From: an uncultured Collinsella sp.
GTDB lineage: Bacteria; Actinomycetota; Coriobacteriia; Coriobacteriales; Coriobacteriaceae
Reading direction: 5' to 3'
Assembly: GCA_958421275.1 (NCBI GenBank)
Contig: CATZLI010000003.1
Location: 1 to 64,000 of the forward strand
Length of the DNA: 64,000 bases
The notes beneath the pieces were generated by a model. The model was not told where the DNA came from, made no database searches, and saw only the letters and a list, made by a program, of their open reading frames with translations. This document shows, piece by piece, positions 43,288-51,749 of this stretch (positions within the stretch are counted from its first letter, which is position 1; the number at the start of each line of letters is the position of its first letter). The translations under genes and the position numbers were made by a program.

Positions 43288-43391
43288 GCTGCTCAGCGGA
43301 AGCCGCCCATATATCATTCCATGCTCAAACATTCTCGCTGCGCTGCGAAACTGCGCGTGGAACGATATATGGGCGGCTCCCGCTGAGCAGC
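43288..43391. repeat. Long palindromic repeat, copy 1
   Basis: Arms 43288-43320 and 43359-43391 are imperfect complements (GCTGCTCAGCGG... / ...CGCTGAGCAGC) and enclose a 38-nt core. The core is the reverse complement of the core in copy 2 (43580-43615): GCGCAGTTTCGCAGCG, AGCGAGAATGTTTGAGCA. So the arms differ between copies while the core is conserved. Confidence 0.85.
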
Positions 43392-43468
43392 TACGTTTAC
43401 TTACTAGCAGCTACTTCGGTATCCCCTCCATTAGAACCTGCAAAGGTAAAACAGGAAAATATAAATAG

Positions 43469-43517
43469 AGTTAGCCGATGCGACAAAGGAGGCATCCCTT
43501 TATCGCATCGGCTAACT
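43469..43517. terminator. Strong hairpin between the glucosyltransferase and dut genes
   Basis: AGTTAGCCGATGCGA (43469-43483) and TCGCATCGGCTAACT (43503-43517) form a perfect 15-bp stem, with an inner AAAGG/CCTTT pair. T-rich sequence follows leftwards (CTATTTATATTTT) and TTGTTTTATG rightwards, so it may terminate both convergent genes. Confidence 0.75.
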
Positions 43518-43548
43518 AGAAAGATTGTTTTATGTCAAGCATGTAGCC

Positions 43549-43646
43549 CTTTCGCCTGAGCCCCATACATATCGTCCCGCGCGCAGTTTCGCAGCGAAGC
43601 GAGAATGTTTGAGCACGGGATGATATGTATGGGGCTCAGGCGAAAG
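43549..43646. repeat. Long palindromic repeat, copy 2
   Basis: Arms 43549-43579 (CTTTCGCCTGAGCCCC...) and 43616-43646 are 31-nt complements with one mismatch, and hold the 36-nt core 43580-43615. Folding would give a very stable long stem. Confidence 0.85.
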
Positions 43647-43663
43647 CGGGATCCGTGCGCCCC

Positions 43664-43697
43664 TGCGAAGCGAGAATGTTTGAGCATGGAATGATAT
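43664..43697. repeat. Partial palindromic repeat, copy 3
   Basis: TGCGAAGCGAGAATGTTTGA, then GCATGGAATGATAT repeats the right half of the conserved core plus one arm base pattern. The left arm is missing. Confidence 0.75.
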
Positions 43698-43731
43698 AGG
43701 TAAGCGCCGGGCGGGAGGGATACGAGCGTCC

Positions 43732-44175
43732 CTAGGCGACGCCGCTGGAGCCGAAGCCTCCTTTGCCTCGGTCGGTTTCGTCTAGTTCTTCTACTTCTAT
43801 GAGGTTGACCGTGGGGACTTCTTGGATGACGAGTTGGGCTATGCGGTCGCCTTTGTTGATTTGGATGTTGTTGGAGGGATCCAGGTTGATGAGGATAACC
43901 TTGAGTTCTCCTCGGTAGTGGGCGTCGATGAGGCCCGGCGTGTTGACTATAGACAGTCCCTGCTTGATGGCCAAGCCGCTGCGGGGCTGGACGAAGCCGG
44001 CGTAGCCATCGGGCAGGGCGATGGCCAGCCCAGTAGAGACCAGACGGCGTTCGAAGGGCTTCAGAACGCAGTCCTCGTTGGAGCGAAGATCCAAGCCGGC
44101 ATCGGTGGGATGGGCGTATTTGGGAAGCTCGACGGTGGGGTCGAGACGCTTTATGTTGACGGTAATGTTGGACAT
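43732..44175 (-). CDS. dut: dUTP diphosphatase
   Basis: 147-aa trimeric enzyme that removes dUTP and supplies dUMP. The five family motifs are visible: DAGLDLRS, PRSGLA, GLIDAHYRGEL, GDRIAQLVI and RGKGGFGSSGV at the C terminus. It starts 4 bp after nrdR ends. Confidence 0.97.
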   Translation of the reverse strand: MSNITVNIKRLDPTVELPKYAHPTDAGLDLRSNEDCVLKPFERRLVSTGLAIALPDGYAGFVQPRSGLAIKQGLSIVNTPGLIDAHYRGELKVILINLDPSNNIQINKGDRIAQLVIQEVPTVNLIEVEELDETDRGKGGFGSSGVA

Positions 44176-44179
44176 GGAA

Positions 44180-44623
44180 TCACCTTAGCTTGTCGAGCTC
44201 TTGCAGAAACTCATCGACGTCTTTGAAATCGCGGTAGACCGAGGCAAAGCGGATGTACGCCACCTTGTCGATCTTGGCCAAGCGCTTGAGCACCATGTCA
44301 CCCAACTCATGGGACGTGACGGCCGTCAGCGTGCGAGAGCGCAGCTCGACCTCGATATCGTCGATAATCTCATTGAGCTTCTTAGTGTCGATATCGCGCT
44401 TGATGGTAGCACGCATCAAGCCGACGAGCAGCTTATTGCGATCGAACCGCTGCTTGGTTCCGTCCGACTTAATGACCTCAATTGGGTCTTCGCATCGCTC
44501 GAACGTTGTAAAGCGATAGTTACACGAGCAACATTCACGACGGCGCTTAATGGTGTTATTTGACTCCTGCATACGGGAATCAACGACGCGGGTATGTGCC
44601 TTGCCGCATTTGGGACAGCGCAT
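44180..44623 (-). CDS. nrdR: Transcriptional repressor NrdR
   Basis: 147 aa. N-terminal zinc ribbon (MRCPKCGKAHTRVVDSR...RRRECCSCNYRFTTFER) and an ATP-cone domain (VIKSDGTKQRFDRNKLLVGL). Represses ribonucleotide reductase genes when dATP is high. Being beside dut links two controls of the dNTP pool. Preceded by AAGAGGAGGTACC. Confidence 0.97.
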   Translation of the reverse strand: MRCPKCGKAHTRVVDSRMQESNNTIKRRRECCSCNYRFTTFERCEDPIEVIKSDGTKQRFDRNKLLVGLMRATIKRDIDTKKLNEIIDDIEVELRSRTLTAVTSHELGDMVLKRLAKIDKVAYIRFASVYRDFKDVDEFLQELDKLR

Positions 44624-44674
44624 GGTACCTCCTCTTAAACGATAACAAGGGTACCATGCGCAGCGCGATAATGA

Positions 44675-45127
44675 TTACGAACGAGCAGGAACCTTAAGAT
44701 GCGCACCGGCGGCGAGCGAACCATGCTCCAGATGATTGACGCTACGAATCATGTCGGAAGTCTCTTGCGTGGAAAGGCCTTCGATTGGATATTCCTCGGC
44801 AAGCGACCAAAGAGAATCGCCAGGCTGAACGCGAATGGTCTCGTAGGTAACATTGGAAACGGACTCGGCATACGCGGCGTGACGAGCGCTAAAGACCGAT
44901 GTAGCGAGGACAAAGAAGAGCGTAAGCGCAACGGCAACGGCGACAATCGTCGGAACCTTCAGGGCAACGCGGGCCGGCGCGACTACAGCCTGCTGATTGC
45001 GAGCAGGCTTTACGGTCAAAGGCTGAAAGCCGGAGCGGCCACCCTGAACAACCGTAAAAGTGTATTCTGCAGGCGTCTCGAGCTTAAGGGCGAGGTTTCC
45101 CTGGACCATATTCGTTGCGTTCATCAT
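44675..45127 (-). CDS. yneA: LysM membrane protein, YneA-like SOS division inhibitor
   Basis: 150 aa. One membrane helix (about residues 60-80: VPTIVAVAVALTLFFVLATS) and a C-terminal LysM domain (TIRVQPGDSLWSLAEEYP...AGAHLKVPA). This is the architecture of YneA, the SOS-induced cell-division inhibitor of Gram-positive bacteria, which is encoded divergently from lexA in Bacillus exactly as here. A LexA box lies inside its promoter. Function is inferred from architecture and context. Confidence 0.8.
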   Translation of the reverse strand: MMNATNMVQGNLALKLETPAEYTFTVVQGGRSGFQPLTVKPARNQQAVVAPARVALKVPTIVAVAVALTLFFVLATSVFSARHAAYAESVSNVTYETIRVQPGDSLWSLAEEYPIEGLSTQETSDMIRSVNHLEHGSLAAGAHLKVPARS

Positions 45128-45194
45128 GTTCTCCTCTCGCGTGTTTTGCTGAGAACAGTTTTATCAAGCCGCGCGGACAAAAATGTCTAGCGCG

Positions 45195-45208
45195 AGAACG
45201 AATGTTCG
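45195..45208. promoter_or_regulatory. LexA box 1 (yneA-lexA region)
   Basis: AGAACGAATGTTCG, close to the Gram-positive consensus CGAACRNRYGTTYG. Lies between the yneA promoter and its start. Confidence 0.65.
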
Positions 45209-45214
45209 GTTATT

Positions 45215-45242
45215 ATTATCTTCGAACAGTTGTTCCTGTCAA
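45215..45242 (-). promoter_or_regulatory. yneA promoter with embedded LexA box
   Basis: On the minus strand TTGACA (45242-45237) and GATAAT (45220-45215) are 16 bp apart. The LexA box CGAACAGTTGTTCC (45223-45236) fills the spacer, so bound LexA should block RNA polymerase. Confidence 0.75.
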
Positions 45243-45250
45243 GCAAAATT

Positions 45251-45264
45251 CGAACATTTGTTTG
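45251..45264. promoter_or_regulatory. LexA box 3 upstream of lexA
   Basis: CGAACATTTGTTTG matches the SOS consensus. It is 24 bp before the lexA start codon, positioned for autorepression. Confidence 0.75.
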
Positions 45265-45287
45265 ACATGGGTAGAGAGGATGCCCTG

Positions 45288-45932
45288 ATGGCTCGCAAAA
45301 TTACCAAGCGTCAGCAGCAAATTTACGACTTCATCAAGGAATATCAGCAGGAGAAGGGTTATCCGCCCAGCGTGCGCGAGATGGCTTCTGCTGTGGGCCT
45401 TTCCTCCCCCAGCACCGTGCACGCCCATCTATCTGCCCTGGAGGCGCGCGGGCTACTCAAGCGCGATGCCACCAAACCGCGCGCCCTGGAACTCTTTAAC
45501 GAGGACGGTTCCTCTGTCTCAATTTCTAAATCTGACGAGCCCACCGCACCTCGCGGAACGGTCTCGCTACCGCTCGTTGGTCGCGTCGCGGCTGGGATTC
45601 CCATTCTGGCCGAGCAGAATATCGAAGACACTTTTACTATCCCGACCGAAATCGCCACCGATCAGGGTTCCTTTATCCTTGAGGTGCATGGGAGCTCAAT
45701 GATCAATGTCGGCATCTTCAATGGCGATTACATCATCGTCCGTGAACAAAAGAGTGCCATGAACGGCGAAATTGTCGTGGCCATGATTGATGGTTCAGCG
45801 ACCGTCAAGACGTTCTACAAGGAGCAGGGACGCGTACGCCTGCAACCCGAGAATGACACCATGGAGCCTATCTATGCAACGAATCCCGTTATCTTGGGCA
45901 AAGTCGTCGGCTTGATGCGCCGGTTCTCGTAA
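45288..45932 (+). CDS. lexA: SOS repressor LexA
   Basis: 214 aa from ATG 45288 (GAGAGGA upstream; ATG 45267 possible). Winged helix (RQQQIYDFIKEYQQEKGYPPSVREMASAVGLSSPSTVHAHL). The autocleavage site Ala-Gly lies in RVAAGIPIL. Catalytic Ser is in VHGSSMI and Lys in GSATVKTFYK. Represses yneA, recA and itself; RecA filaments trigger cleavage after DNA damage. The stop overlaps the next start (TAATG). Confidence 0.97.
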   Translation: MARKITKRQQQIYDFIKEYQQEKGYPPSVREMASAVGLSSPSTVHAHLSALEARGLLKRDATKPRALELFNEDGSSVSISKSDEPTAPRGTVSLPLVGRVAAGIPILAEQNIEDTFTIPTEIATDQGSFILEVHGSSMINVGIFNGDYIIVREQKSAMNGEIVVAMIDGSATVKTFYKEQGRVRLQPENDTMEPIYATNPVILGKVVGLMRRFS

Positions 45933-46636
45933 TGCAAAAACGCATCACCATCTTTGATACCGTCCGCGGGTTTACGATGATTTCAATGACAGGTTTTCAC
46001 GCTTGCTACGATCTCGCCTACCTGTACGGTTGGGATATGCCCTGGTTTACCCAGACTGTCTTTCAAGACATCTGGCGCGCCAGCATCAGCTGGGTATTCT
46101 TGTTTATCGCGGGTTGGATGTGCACTCTTTCGCGCAACAATATCAAACGTGCCGCCAAATACGCCTTAGCAGCACTCGTCGTCTGGTTGGCAACAACACT
46201 TGTCTCAGTAGACGATTCAGTTAATTTTGGCATCATCTACTGTATGGCCGCATGTACCGGCATCGTCGCGTTGACCGATCCCGTCCTTAAAAAGATTTCG
46301 GCGAGATGGGGCATGTCCCTATGCCTTGTGTTGTTCGCCCTCACCTGGAGCATCCCCAAGACGACCTACCCTGTCCCATACCTGGCGTGGCTAGGATTTC
46401 CGAGCCCTGGATTTATCTCAGGTGATTACTACCCCATCATCCCGTTTATCTTTATGTATCTTGCAGGATACTTCGCCGCACACATAGCGCAGGGAATCGG
46501 TAAGACCGCCCCAAGCTGGGCCTACGCCAACCCCCTGCCGGCGCTCGCCAGCCTTGGACGTCATGCACTCCCCTTTTATCTGCTGCATCAGCCCATCATA
46601 CTGGGCATTTTGGAGCTCGCCTACTCGGTGCGATAA
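45932..46636 (+). CDS. DUF1624 (HGSNAT-like) membrane protein
   Basis: 234 aa, about seven membrane helices. The N terminus RITIFDTVRGFTMISMTGFHACYDLAYL matches the DUF1624/heparan-alpha-glucosaminide acetyltransferase family (D-x-RG and F-H active-site residues). Probably an acyltransferase acting on a sugar at the membrane; substrate unknown. Translationally coupled to lexA. Ends in a 16-bp overlap with the convergent hflX gene. Confidence 0.82.
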   Translation: MQKRITIFDTVRGFTMISMTGFHACYDLAYLYGWDMPWFTQTVFQDIWRASISWVFLFIAGWMCTLSRNNIKRAAKYALAALVVWLATTLVSVDDSVNFGIIYCMAACTGIVALTDPVLKKISARWGMSLCLVLFALTWSIPKTTYPVPYLAWLGFPSPGFISGDYYPIIPFIFMYLAGYFAAHIAQGIGKTAPSWAYANPLPALASLGRHALPFYLLHQPIILGILELAYSVR

Positions 46637-47910
46637 CGCTCGAGCCGCGGTGCAATACGAGCCGGCAGTTTCGCCACAATACGAACGCCATCCTCAAGAT
46701 ATTCCTCGTGCAAAAGGGTCCCCTGCTCATGCACGAGCGTGATGAGCACACCTTCACGATATGGAATGTCGGCGGAAAGCAGCACATCGGTGGCGGCCGC
46801 CTCGCGAGCAATGCGATCGACGAGATCGTCGAGACCCTCGCCCGTTTGGGCCGAGAACAGAACAGCTTCCGGATAACGACGACGGAAACTCAATCGATCG
46901 ACGCTATCGAGAAGATCGATTTTATTGAACACCGTAAGCGTTAAACGCTCTCCGGCACCGATCTCATCAAGCACGCGGTCGACAGCCTCAAGCTGTCGCT
47001 CATAGTCCTCATCAGACGCATCCACGACTTTGAGAATTAAATCGGCACCCAACACCTCGGACAACGTCGATTTAAAGGCATCGACCAGACCATGCGGCAG
47101 CTTTTGAATAAAGCCGACGGTATCGGTAATCGTCATGCCGCGACCGCCAGGCAGGCGATATGAACGCGTCGTCGGGTCGAGCGTAGCAAACAGCTTGTCC
47201 TGCGAAAGTACCGTAGAGCCGGTCAGACGATTGAGCAACGTCGATTTACCGGCATTGGTATAACCGGCTAACGCGACGCGAAACGCCGGTGACTCAATAC
47301 GACTCTTGGATTGAACATCACGACGCTGTTCAACCTGCTTGAGCTCACCACGAAGCGCAGCGATCTTATTACGAATGAGGCGACGGTCGACCTCGAGCTG
47401 ACTTTCGCCCTGACCAAAGCGTGAGCCGATGCCGCCGCGCGTCTGTTCCTTGGCGAGATGGCTCCACATGCCGCGCAGACGAGGCAACAGATATTGAAGC
47501 TGCGCCAGCTGTACCTGTAGGCGTCCCTCACGCGTCTGAGCATGCAAGCCAAAGATATCCAAGATCAGTGCCGTACGATCGATAATCTTTACCGGCTCGC
47601 CCACGGCTTTCTCCAAATAGGATTGCTGCGAGGGCGTCAGGTCGTCGTCAAAAATAACGACATCGGCATCCATACGATGTACCAGGCCGCACAGCTCTTC
47701 AACCTTACCGGAACCGATAAACGATTTTGGATACGGCTTAACCAGACGCTGTGACAAACGCGCCACACACTGGGCGCCAGCCGTATGGGCAAGACGCTCC
47801 AGCTCATCAAGCGAGCGATCGAGCGGCCATACATTGTCGCGCCACTCGACACCAACTAAAATGGCACGCTCGGGCTCGGGTGCCGTGGGAACAAGAGGAA
47901 AACGGGCCAT
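46621..47910 (-). CDS. hflX: GTPase HflX
   Basis: 429 aa. The N-terminal HflX domain (DVVIFDDDLTPSQQSYLEKA) and the glycine-rich linker (SHLAKEQTRGGIGSRFGQGESQLEVDRRLI) are followed by the G domain with GYTNAGKST, DTVGFIQKLPHGLV and NKID. HflX splits stalled or hibernating 70S ribosomes. Starts where miaA ends (TAATG), a frequent partner. Confidence 0.96.
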   Translation of the reverse strand: MARFPLVPTAPEPERAILVGVEWRDNVWPLDRSLDELERLAHTAGAQCVARLSQRLVKPYPKSFIGSGKVEELCGLVHRMDADVVIFDDDLTPSQQSYLEKAVGEPVKIIDRTALILDIFGLHAQTREGRLQVQLAQLQYLLPRLRGMWSHLAKEQTRGGIGSRFGQGESQLEVDRRLIRNKIAALRGELKQVEQRRDVQSKSRIESPAFRVALAGYTNAGKSTLLNRLTGSTVLSQDKLFATLDPTTRSYRLPGGRGMTITDTVGFIQKLPHGLVDAFKSTLSEVLGADLILKVVDASDEDYERQLEAVDRVLDEIGAGERLTLTVFNKIDLLDSVDRLSFRRRYPEAVLFSAQTGEGLDDLVDRIAREAAATDVLLSADIPYREGVLITLVHEQGTLLHEEYLEDGVRIVAKLPARIAPRLERYRTE

Positions 47911-48848
47911 TAGGCAGCCTCAATACGATGCAGGATTTCCTCAACGACCTCATCGATCGTACATTCATCCATATCAAACCACACGATACGGTCATCGCGC
48001 TTAAACCACGAAAGCTGACGCTTGGCATAACGACGCGAACGCATCTTGATGACTTCGCGAGCCTCATCCATGCTCATCACACCATTGAAAGCATCGATGA
48101 TCTCTTTATAGCCAATTGCCTGCATCGACGTCAGGGCATCTCCCAGCCCCTGGCCCATAAGACCGCGGACCTCATCGACAAGACCCTGCTCAAACATCAG
48201 ATCGACACGCAGGTTAATGCGCTCGTAGAGCACCTCGCGATTACGCGTCAGACCAAACCACAGAGCGTGATAATGCTCGCGCGGAACACTAAACTGCGAC
48301 TTTTGCTGCGCATAGGAGACGCCATCATCGTGCATTTCGAGCGCGCGAATCACGCGGCGAACATTATGGGGGTGGATGACCGCAGCGGACTCGGGATCAC
48401 GCTCGGCAAGCAGGGCATGCAGTTCTTCCTCGCCAATACGCTCGGCAAGCTCCTGATAGCCCACACGGCGATCGTCCTCAAGTTCACCCGAGGGAAAGTC
48501 CATCTCATCAAGGGCGGCCTTGAGATACAGCCCCGTACCTCCGCAAAAAACAGGCAGGCAACCCGAACCAAGGAGACGTTCAACATGCGCGCGAGCGTCA
48601 GCCTGATAAAGCGCAGCAGAATATGCCACACCCGGCTCTACAATGTCGACGAGACGCAGTGGCGCCGTACACTCATTGGGCGCCATCTTTGCGGTACCGA
48701 TGTCCATGCCGCGATAGATTTGCATCGCATCGCACGACAGCACTTCGGACGAAAGACGAGCTGCCAAACGGTCGGCAACATCACTCTTACCAACCGCCGT
48801 CGGACCGACGATCGCAACGGCGGAAAGACCTGTCCCGGGAGAAACCAT
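47910..48848 (-). CDS. miaA: tRNA dimethylallyltransferase
   Basis: 312 aa. Adds the dimethylallyl group to A37 of tRNAs that read UNN codons. P-loop VGPTAVGKSDVA, DAMQIYRGMDIGTAK and GGTGLYLKA are the family markers. Supplies the substrate for MiaB, encoded just upstream in the same operon (stop/start overlap). Confidence 0.97.
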   Translation of the reverse strand: MVSPGTGLSAVAIVGPTAVGKSDVADRLAARLSSEVLSCDAMQIYRGMDIGTAKMAPNECTAPLRLVDIVEPGVAYSAALYQADARAHVERLLGSGCLPVFCGGTGLYLKAALDEMDFPSGELEDDRRVGYQELAERIGEEELHALLAERDPESAAVIHPHNVRRVIRALEMHDDGVSYAQQKSQFSVPREHYHALWFGLTRNREVLYERINLRVDLMFEQGLVDEVRGLMGQGLGDALTSMQAIGYKEIIDAFNGVMSMDEAREVIKMRSRRYAKRQLSWFKRDDRIVWFDMDECTIDEVVEEILHRIEAA

Positions 48849-50224
48849 TAGCGCGGCTCGCCCACAACGGAGCCGGACAAATACCAGGTCTTGGCAACGT
48901 CAACGTCAACATCAACGATCTTGCCAACAAGCTGATCGATGCTGTAACCCTCGGGGATAGGCGCATGAACGGTCTGATTCTTGGGGCTCTTGCCCAGCAG
49001 GACCGCGTCGTACTTTTTACTCGTTCCCTCAATGAGCGCCGGCACCACAGTATGAAGCTCACCCTGGTTATACTCGTGTGCCGTGGTCTCGATAACCTTA
49101 ACCAGGCGGTTGAAACGCTCGAGAATAACCTCATGCGGCGTAGGATCGTCAATCTCTGCAGCCGGGGTACCGGCGCGCTTGGAATAGATGAAGGTATAGG
49201 CCTGAGCATAGCGGACCGTCTCGGCAAGTGAGAGCGTCTGCTCAAAGTCTTCTTCAGTCTCGCCCGGGAAGCCAACGATAATGTCGGTCGAGAGCGCGAT
49301 ATCGGGCATGCGATTGCGAATGCGATCGACCAGGCCCAGATAGTCCTCGCGTGTATAACGGCGATTCATCTCTTTGAGGATCCGTGTCGAACCTGACTGG
49401 ACGGCCAGGTGCAGCTGCGGCATAACGGCAGGCGTCTCGGCCATGGCGTCGATGGTCTCGGGGAGCAGATCCTTGGGATGCGAAGACGTAAAGAAGATGC
49501 GCTCCACACCCGTATCGCCCACGGCACGCAGCAGATCGGCAAAACGCGGCTTGCCAAACAGATCGCGACCATATGAGTTAACGTTTTGGCCCAGCAGCGT
49601 AATCTCACGCACGCCCTGGCGCACCAAACCGGTCACCTCGTCGACAATCTCCTCGAAGGGGCGGCTTTTTTCGCGACCGCGCACGTACGGCACGATGCAA
49701 TAGGTGCAGAAATTATTGCAGCCTGTCATGATGGGCACCCAGGCGTGATACTGGGTCTCGCGATGCCACGGCATGCTCATGGCATCCGTATCCTCATGCT
49801 CGTTGGTGCGGATATGACGCTTGCCGTCAAGGAACGCCTCGGCAATGAGCTCGGCCACATGTGCGATAGAATGCGTGCCAAAGATGACATTGACGTTATC
49901 GACGTTGGTGAGCAGGCCCTCGCCATCACGCTGCGCGATGCAGCCGCCCACGGCAACCACACGCTTGCCCGAAGGCGAAGGCGGCAGGCTTTTGCAGGAA
50001 TTGCACTGACCGTACAGGCGAGTATCGGCGGCCTCGCGCACGCAGCATGTCATGAAGACAACGATATCGGCATGCGCGGGATCGAGCGCCATGAGGCAGC
50101 CATACGAATCAAGCAGACCGCTCACGCGCTCAGAGTCGTGCTGATTCATCTGGCAGCCAAAGGTGCGGATAAAGTAGGTTTTACCGGCAAGAATATCGCG
50201 TACGGAACGCTGGTCCATGTGCAT
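48848..50224 (-). CDS. miaB: tRNA-2-methylthio-N6-dimethylallyladenosine synthase
   Basis: 458 aa from ATG 50224 (GTTAGGA upstream; ATG 50218 possible). N-terminal UPF0004 domain with TFGCQMN, the radical SAM motif GCNNFCTYCIVPYVRG and a C-terminal TRAM domain. Adds the methylthio group to i6A37 made by MiaA. Confidence 0.97.
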   Translation of the reverse strand: MHMDQRSVRDILAGKTYFIRTFGCQMNQHDSERVSGLLDSYGCLMALDPAHADIVVFMTCCVREAADTRLYGQCNSCKSLPPSPSGKRVVAVGGCIAQRDGEGLLTNVDNVNVIFGTHSIAHVAELIAEAFLDGKRHIRTNEHEDTDAMSMPWHRETQYHAWVPIMTGCNNFCTYCIVPYVRGREKSRPFEEIVDEVTGLVRQGVREITLLGQNVNSYGRDLFGKPRFADLLRAVGDTGVERIFFTSSHPKDLLPETIDAMAETPAVMPQLHLAVQSGSTRILKEMNRRYTREDYLGLVDRIRNRMPDIALSTDIIVGFPGETEEDFEQTLSLAETVRYAQAYTFIYSKRAGTPAAEIDDPTPHEVILERFNRLVKVIETTAHEYNQGELHTVVPALIEGTSKKYDAVLLGKSPKNQTVHAPIPEGYSIDQLVGKIVDVDVDVAKTWYLSGSVVGEPR

Positions 50225-50270
50225 AAGTCCTAACGATGGAGAGGGCGGGGCGAATCGAGGCAAGCAGAAG

Positions 50271-50588
50271 CTATGCCACAGGCTTAACATCATCCATGAC
50301 GACGTTATCCATAGCAGCTCGATTGATCTGGTGAACGTAGATAGAAAGGCGGATGGCCGTGCGCGACTCCCCGTTAATAAGGATGTCGGAGAACACGGGC
50401 GCGCAGGAAATATCAAAACCGGTTGGAATCAAAAAACCGCGCGCGATAGCCACGGCCTTAATGGCCTGGTTGACAGCACCAGCGCCGACACACTGGATGT
50501 TGACGGGTGCACCATCCTTGACCATGCCGGCGATGGCGCCGGCAACGGACGCGGGTGATGATTTGCTTGATACCTTCAGGCAATCCAT
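50271..50588 (-). CDS. spoVS: SpoVS-family protein
   Basis: 105 aa from ATG 50588 (GCAGGAG 8 nt upstream; a longer frame lacks a signal). LKVSSKSSPASVAGAIAGMV, NIQCVGAGAVNQAIKAVAIARGFL and the Alba-like fold match SpoVS. In Bacillus it affects sporulation and division; this lineage is not known to sporulate, so it probably binds nucleic acid in another role. It sits between miaB and a GHKL ATPase gene followed by rny, as in many Gram-positive genomes. Confidence 0.93.
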   Translation of the reverse strand: MDCLKVSSKSSPASVAGAIAGMVKDGAPVNIQCVGAGAVNQAIKAVAIARGFLIPTGFDISCAPVFSDILINGESRTAIRLSIYVHQINRAAMDNVVMDDVKPVA

Positions 50589-50662
50589 GAAGAAACTCCT
50601 GCGTTTAAAAGTACGTTTTAACTGCAATAACTGTATCGTACCGAGTGGACTCGGTAAAGGCA

Positions 50663-51748
50663 CTATTCCTCTTTGGCAAGATCGAAAGTCACAGTGATTC
50701 GATCACGCGAAACACGGATCTTTGGGTCGCCGCAAAGGTTGAGATAGTACCGGGCGGCAAGATCATTAAAGTCGCGCTCCACAGCACGCGAAAACTGTGC
50801 CATGTCATCCTTGGCAATACGTAGCCCGCGACGATCCTTCGCGAGATCGACAGGAGCCGGCGCATGCGAGGACGAATCACGCTCGCGCAGCAGACGCGCG
50901 GTCACACCGCGAACGGGCTTAATCTGCCCTGCCAAAATGCGATGTGCCGTGCGCTCGGACATCTCAAGACCCAAACCCGAACAGATACGGATAAAGTCCT
51001 CGGCATCAGAGGCAAGGCCTAAACGGTCGACAACCGGAAGCTCGCTCTCGTCATCAATGAACAGGAGACGCGACGTATCGAGCCGACTTGACGCCTGAGC
51101 ATAAAGGGTCGCGGCAATCTCAGACGGAGAACCAAGATAGACATCGCAACCACGCAACTCCTCGAGCGCAAACTCACAAGCAGCGCGAATAATATTATGA
51201 GGGCCGCGAGCACAGACATAACGTCCGTCCTCATCCTTGACGGCCTGGGGCCAGCTGGACTGATCGGCACGCTCACTGAGGCGGTCAGCCGCAACGCTCA
51301 CCTTAAAGGCTGAACCAAGATCGACGCCGGACGAGACCACACGGGCCTCGTCGGTGTTCTGCTTGATCGAAAACAATGCCATGCCACGACCGTGAACGCC
51401 CCAACGGTCCATCTTCATGCTCTCGAGCTTTGAGGTAACGCGAGCATCAAAGATCCGCTCTTGCATATCCTGCGGAACGCCCGAACCGTTATCCAGAAAG
51501 ACAAGCGTGCGGACGCCATCTTCCTTGGTCGTGGCGAGATAGACCTTGTCGGCGCCGGCATCGCGAGCATTACGGAGCATTTCGATGACGATATCCTCGA
51601 CATGCTGAATGTCGTGCTTTGCCTGGCGCCGCTCGGCCTCCGAAACGCGAAGGCGGACATACCCCTCGCCAAGGTTCTCCTCGACGCGAAGGTTGCCCTC
51701 CCCCGACATCGACGCGATAAATGAGATGAGCTCGTTCGCGTCGCTCAT
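50663..51748 (-). CDS. GHKL-type ATPase next to rny, function unknown
   Basis: 361 aa. ATP-binding motifs of the GHKL (Hsp90/MutL/histidine-kinase) superfamily: EMLRNARDAGA (N box), DNGSGVP (G1), HGRGMALFS (G2). The middle has a DUF-like domain and there is no phospho-acceptor histidine, kinase dimerisation helix or membrane segment. Ends one base before rny begins (50663-51748, rny stop 51750), which implies a shared transcript and possibly an RNA-metabolism role. Not a known Gram-positive standard protein to me. Confidence 0.75.
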   Translation of the reverse strand: MSDANELISFIASMSGEGNLRVEENLGEGYVRLRVSEAERRQAKHDIQHVEDIVIEMLRNARDAGADKVYLATTKEDGVRTLVFLDNGSGVPQDMQERIFDARVTSKLESMKMDRWGVHGRGMALFSIKQNTDEARVVSSGVDLGSAFKVSVAADRLSERADQSSWPQAVKDEDGRYVCARGPHNIIRAACEFALEELRGCDVYLGSPSEIAATLYAQASSRLDTSRLLFIDDESELPVVDRLGLASDAEDFIRICSGLGLEMSERTAHRILAGQIKPVRGVTARLLRERDSSSHAPAPVDLAKDRRGLRIAKDDMAQFSRAVERDFNDLAARYYLNLCGDPKIRVSRDRITVTFDLAKEE

Positions 51749-51749
51749 G

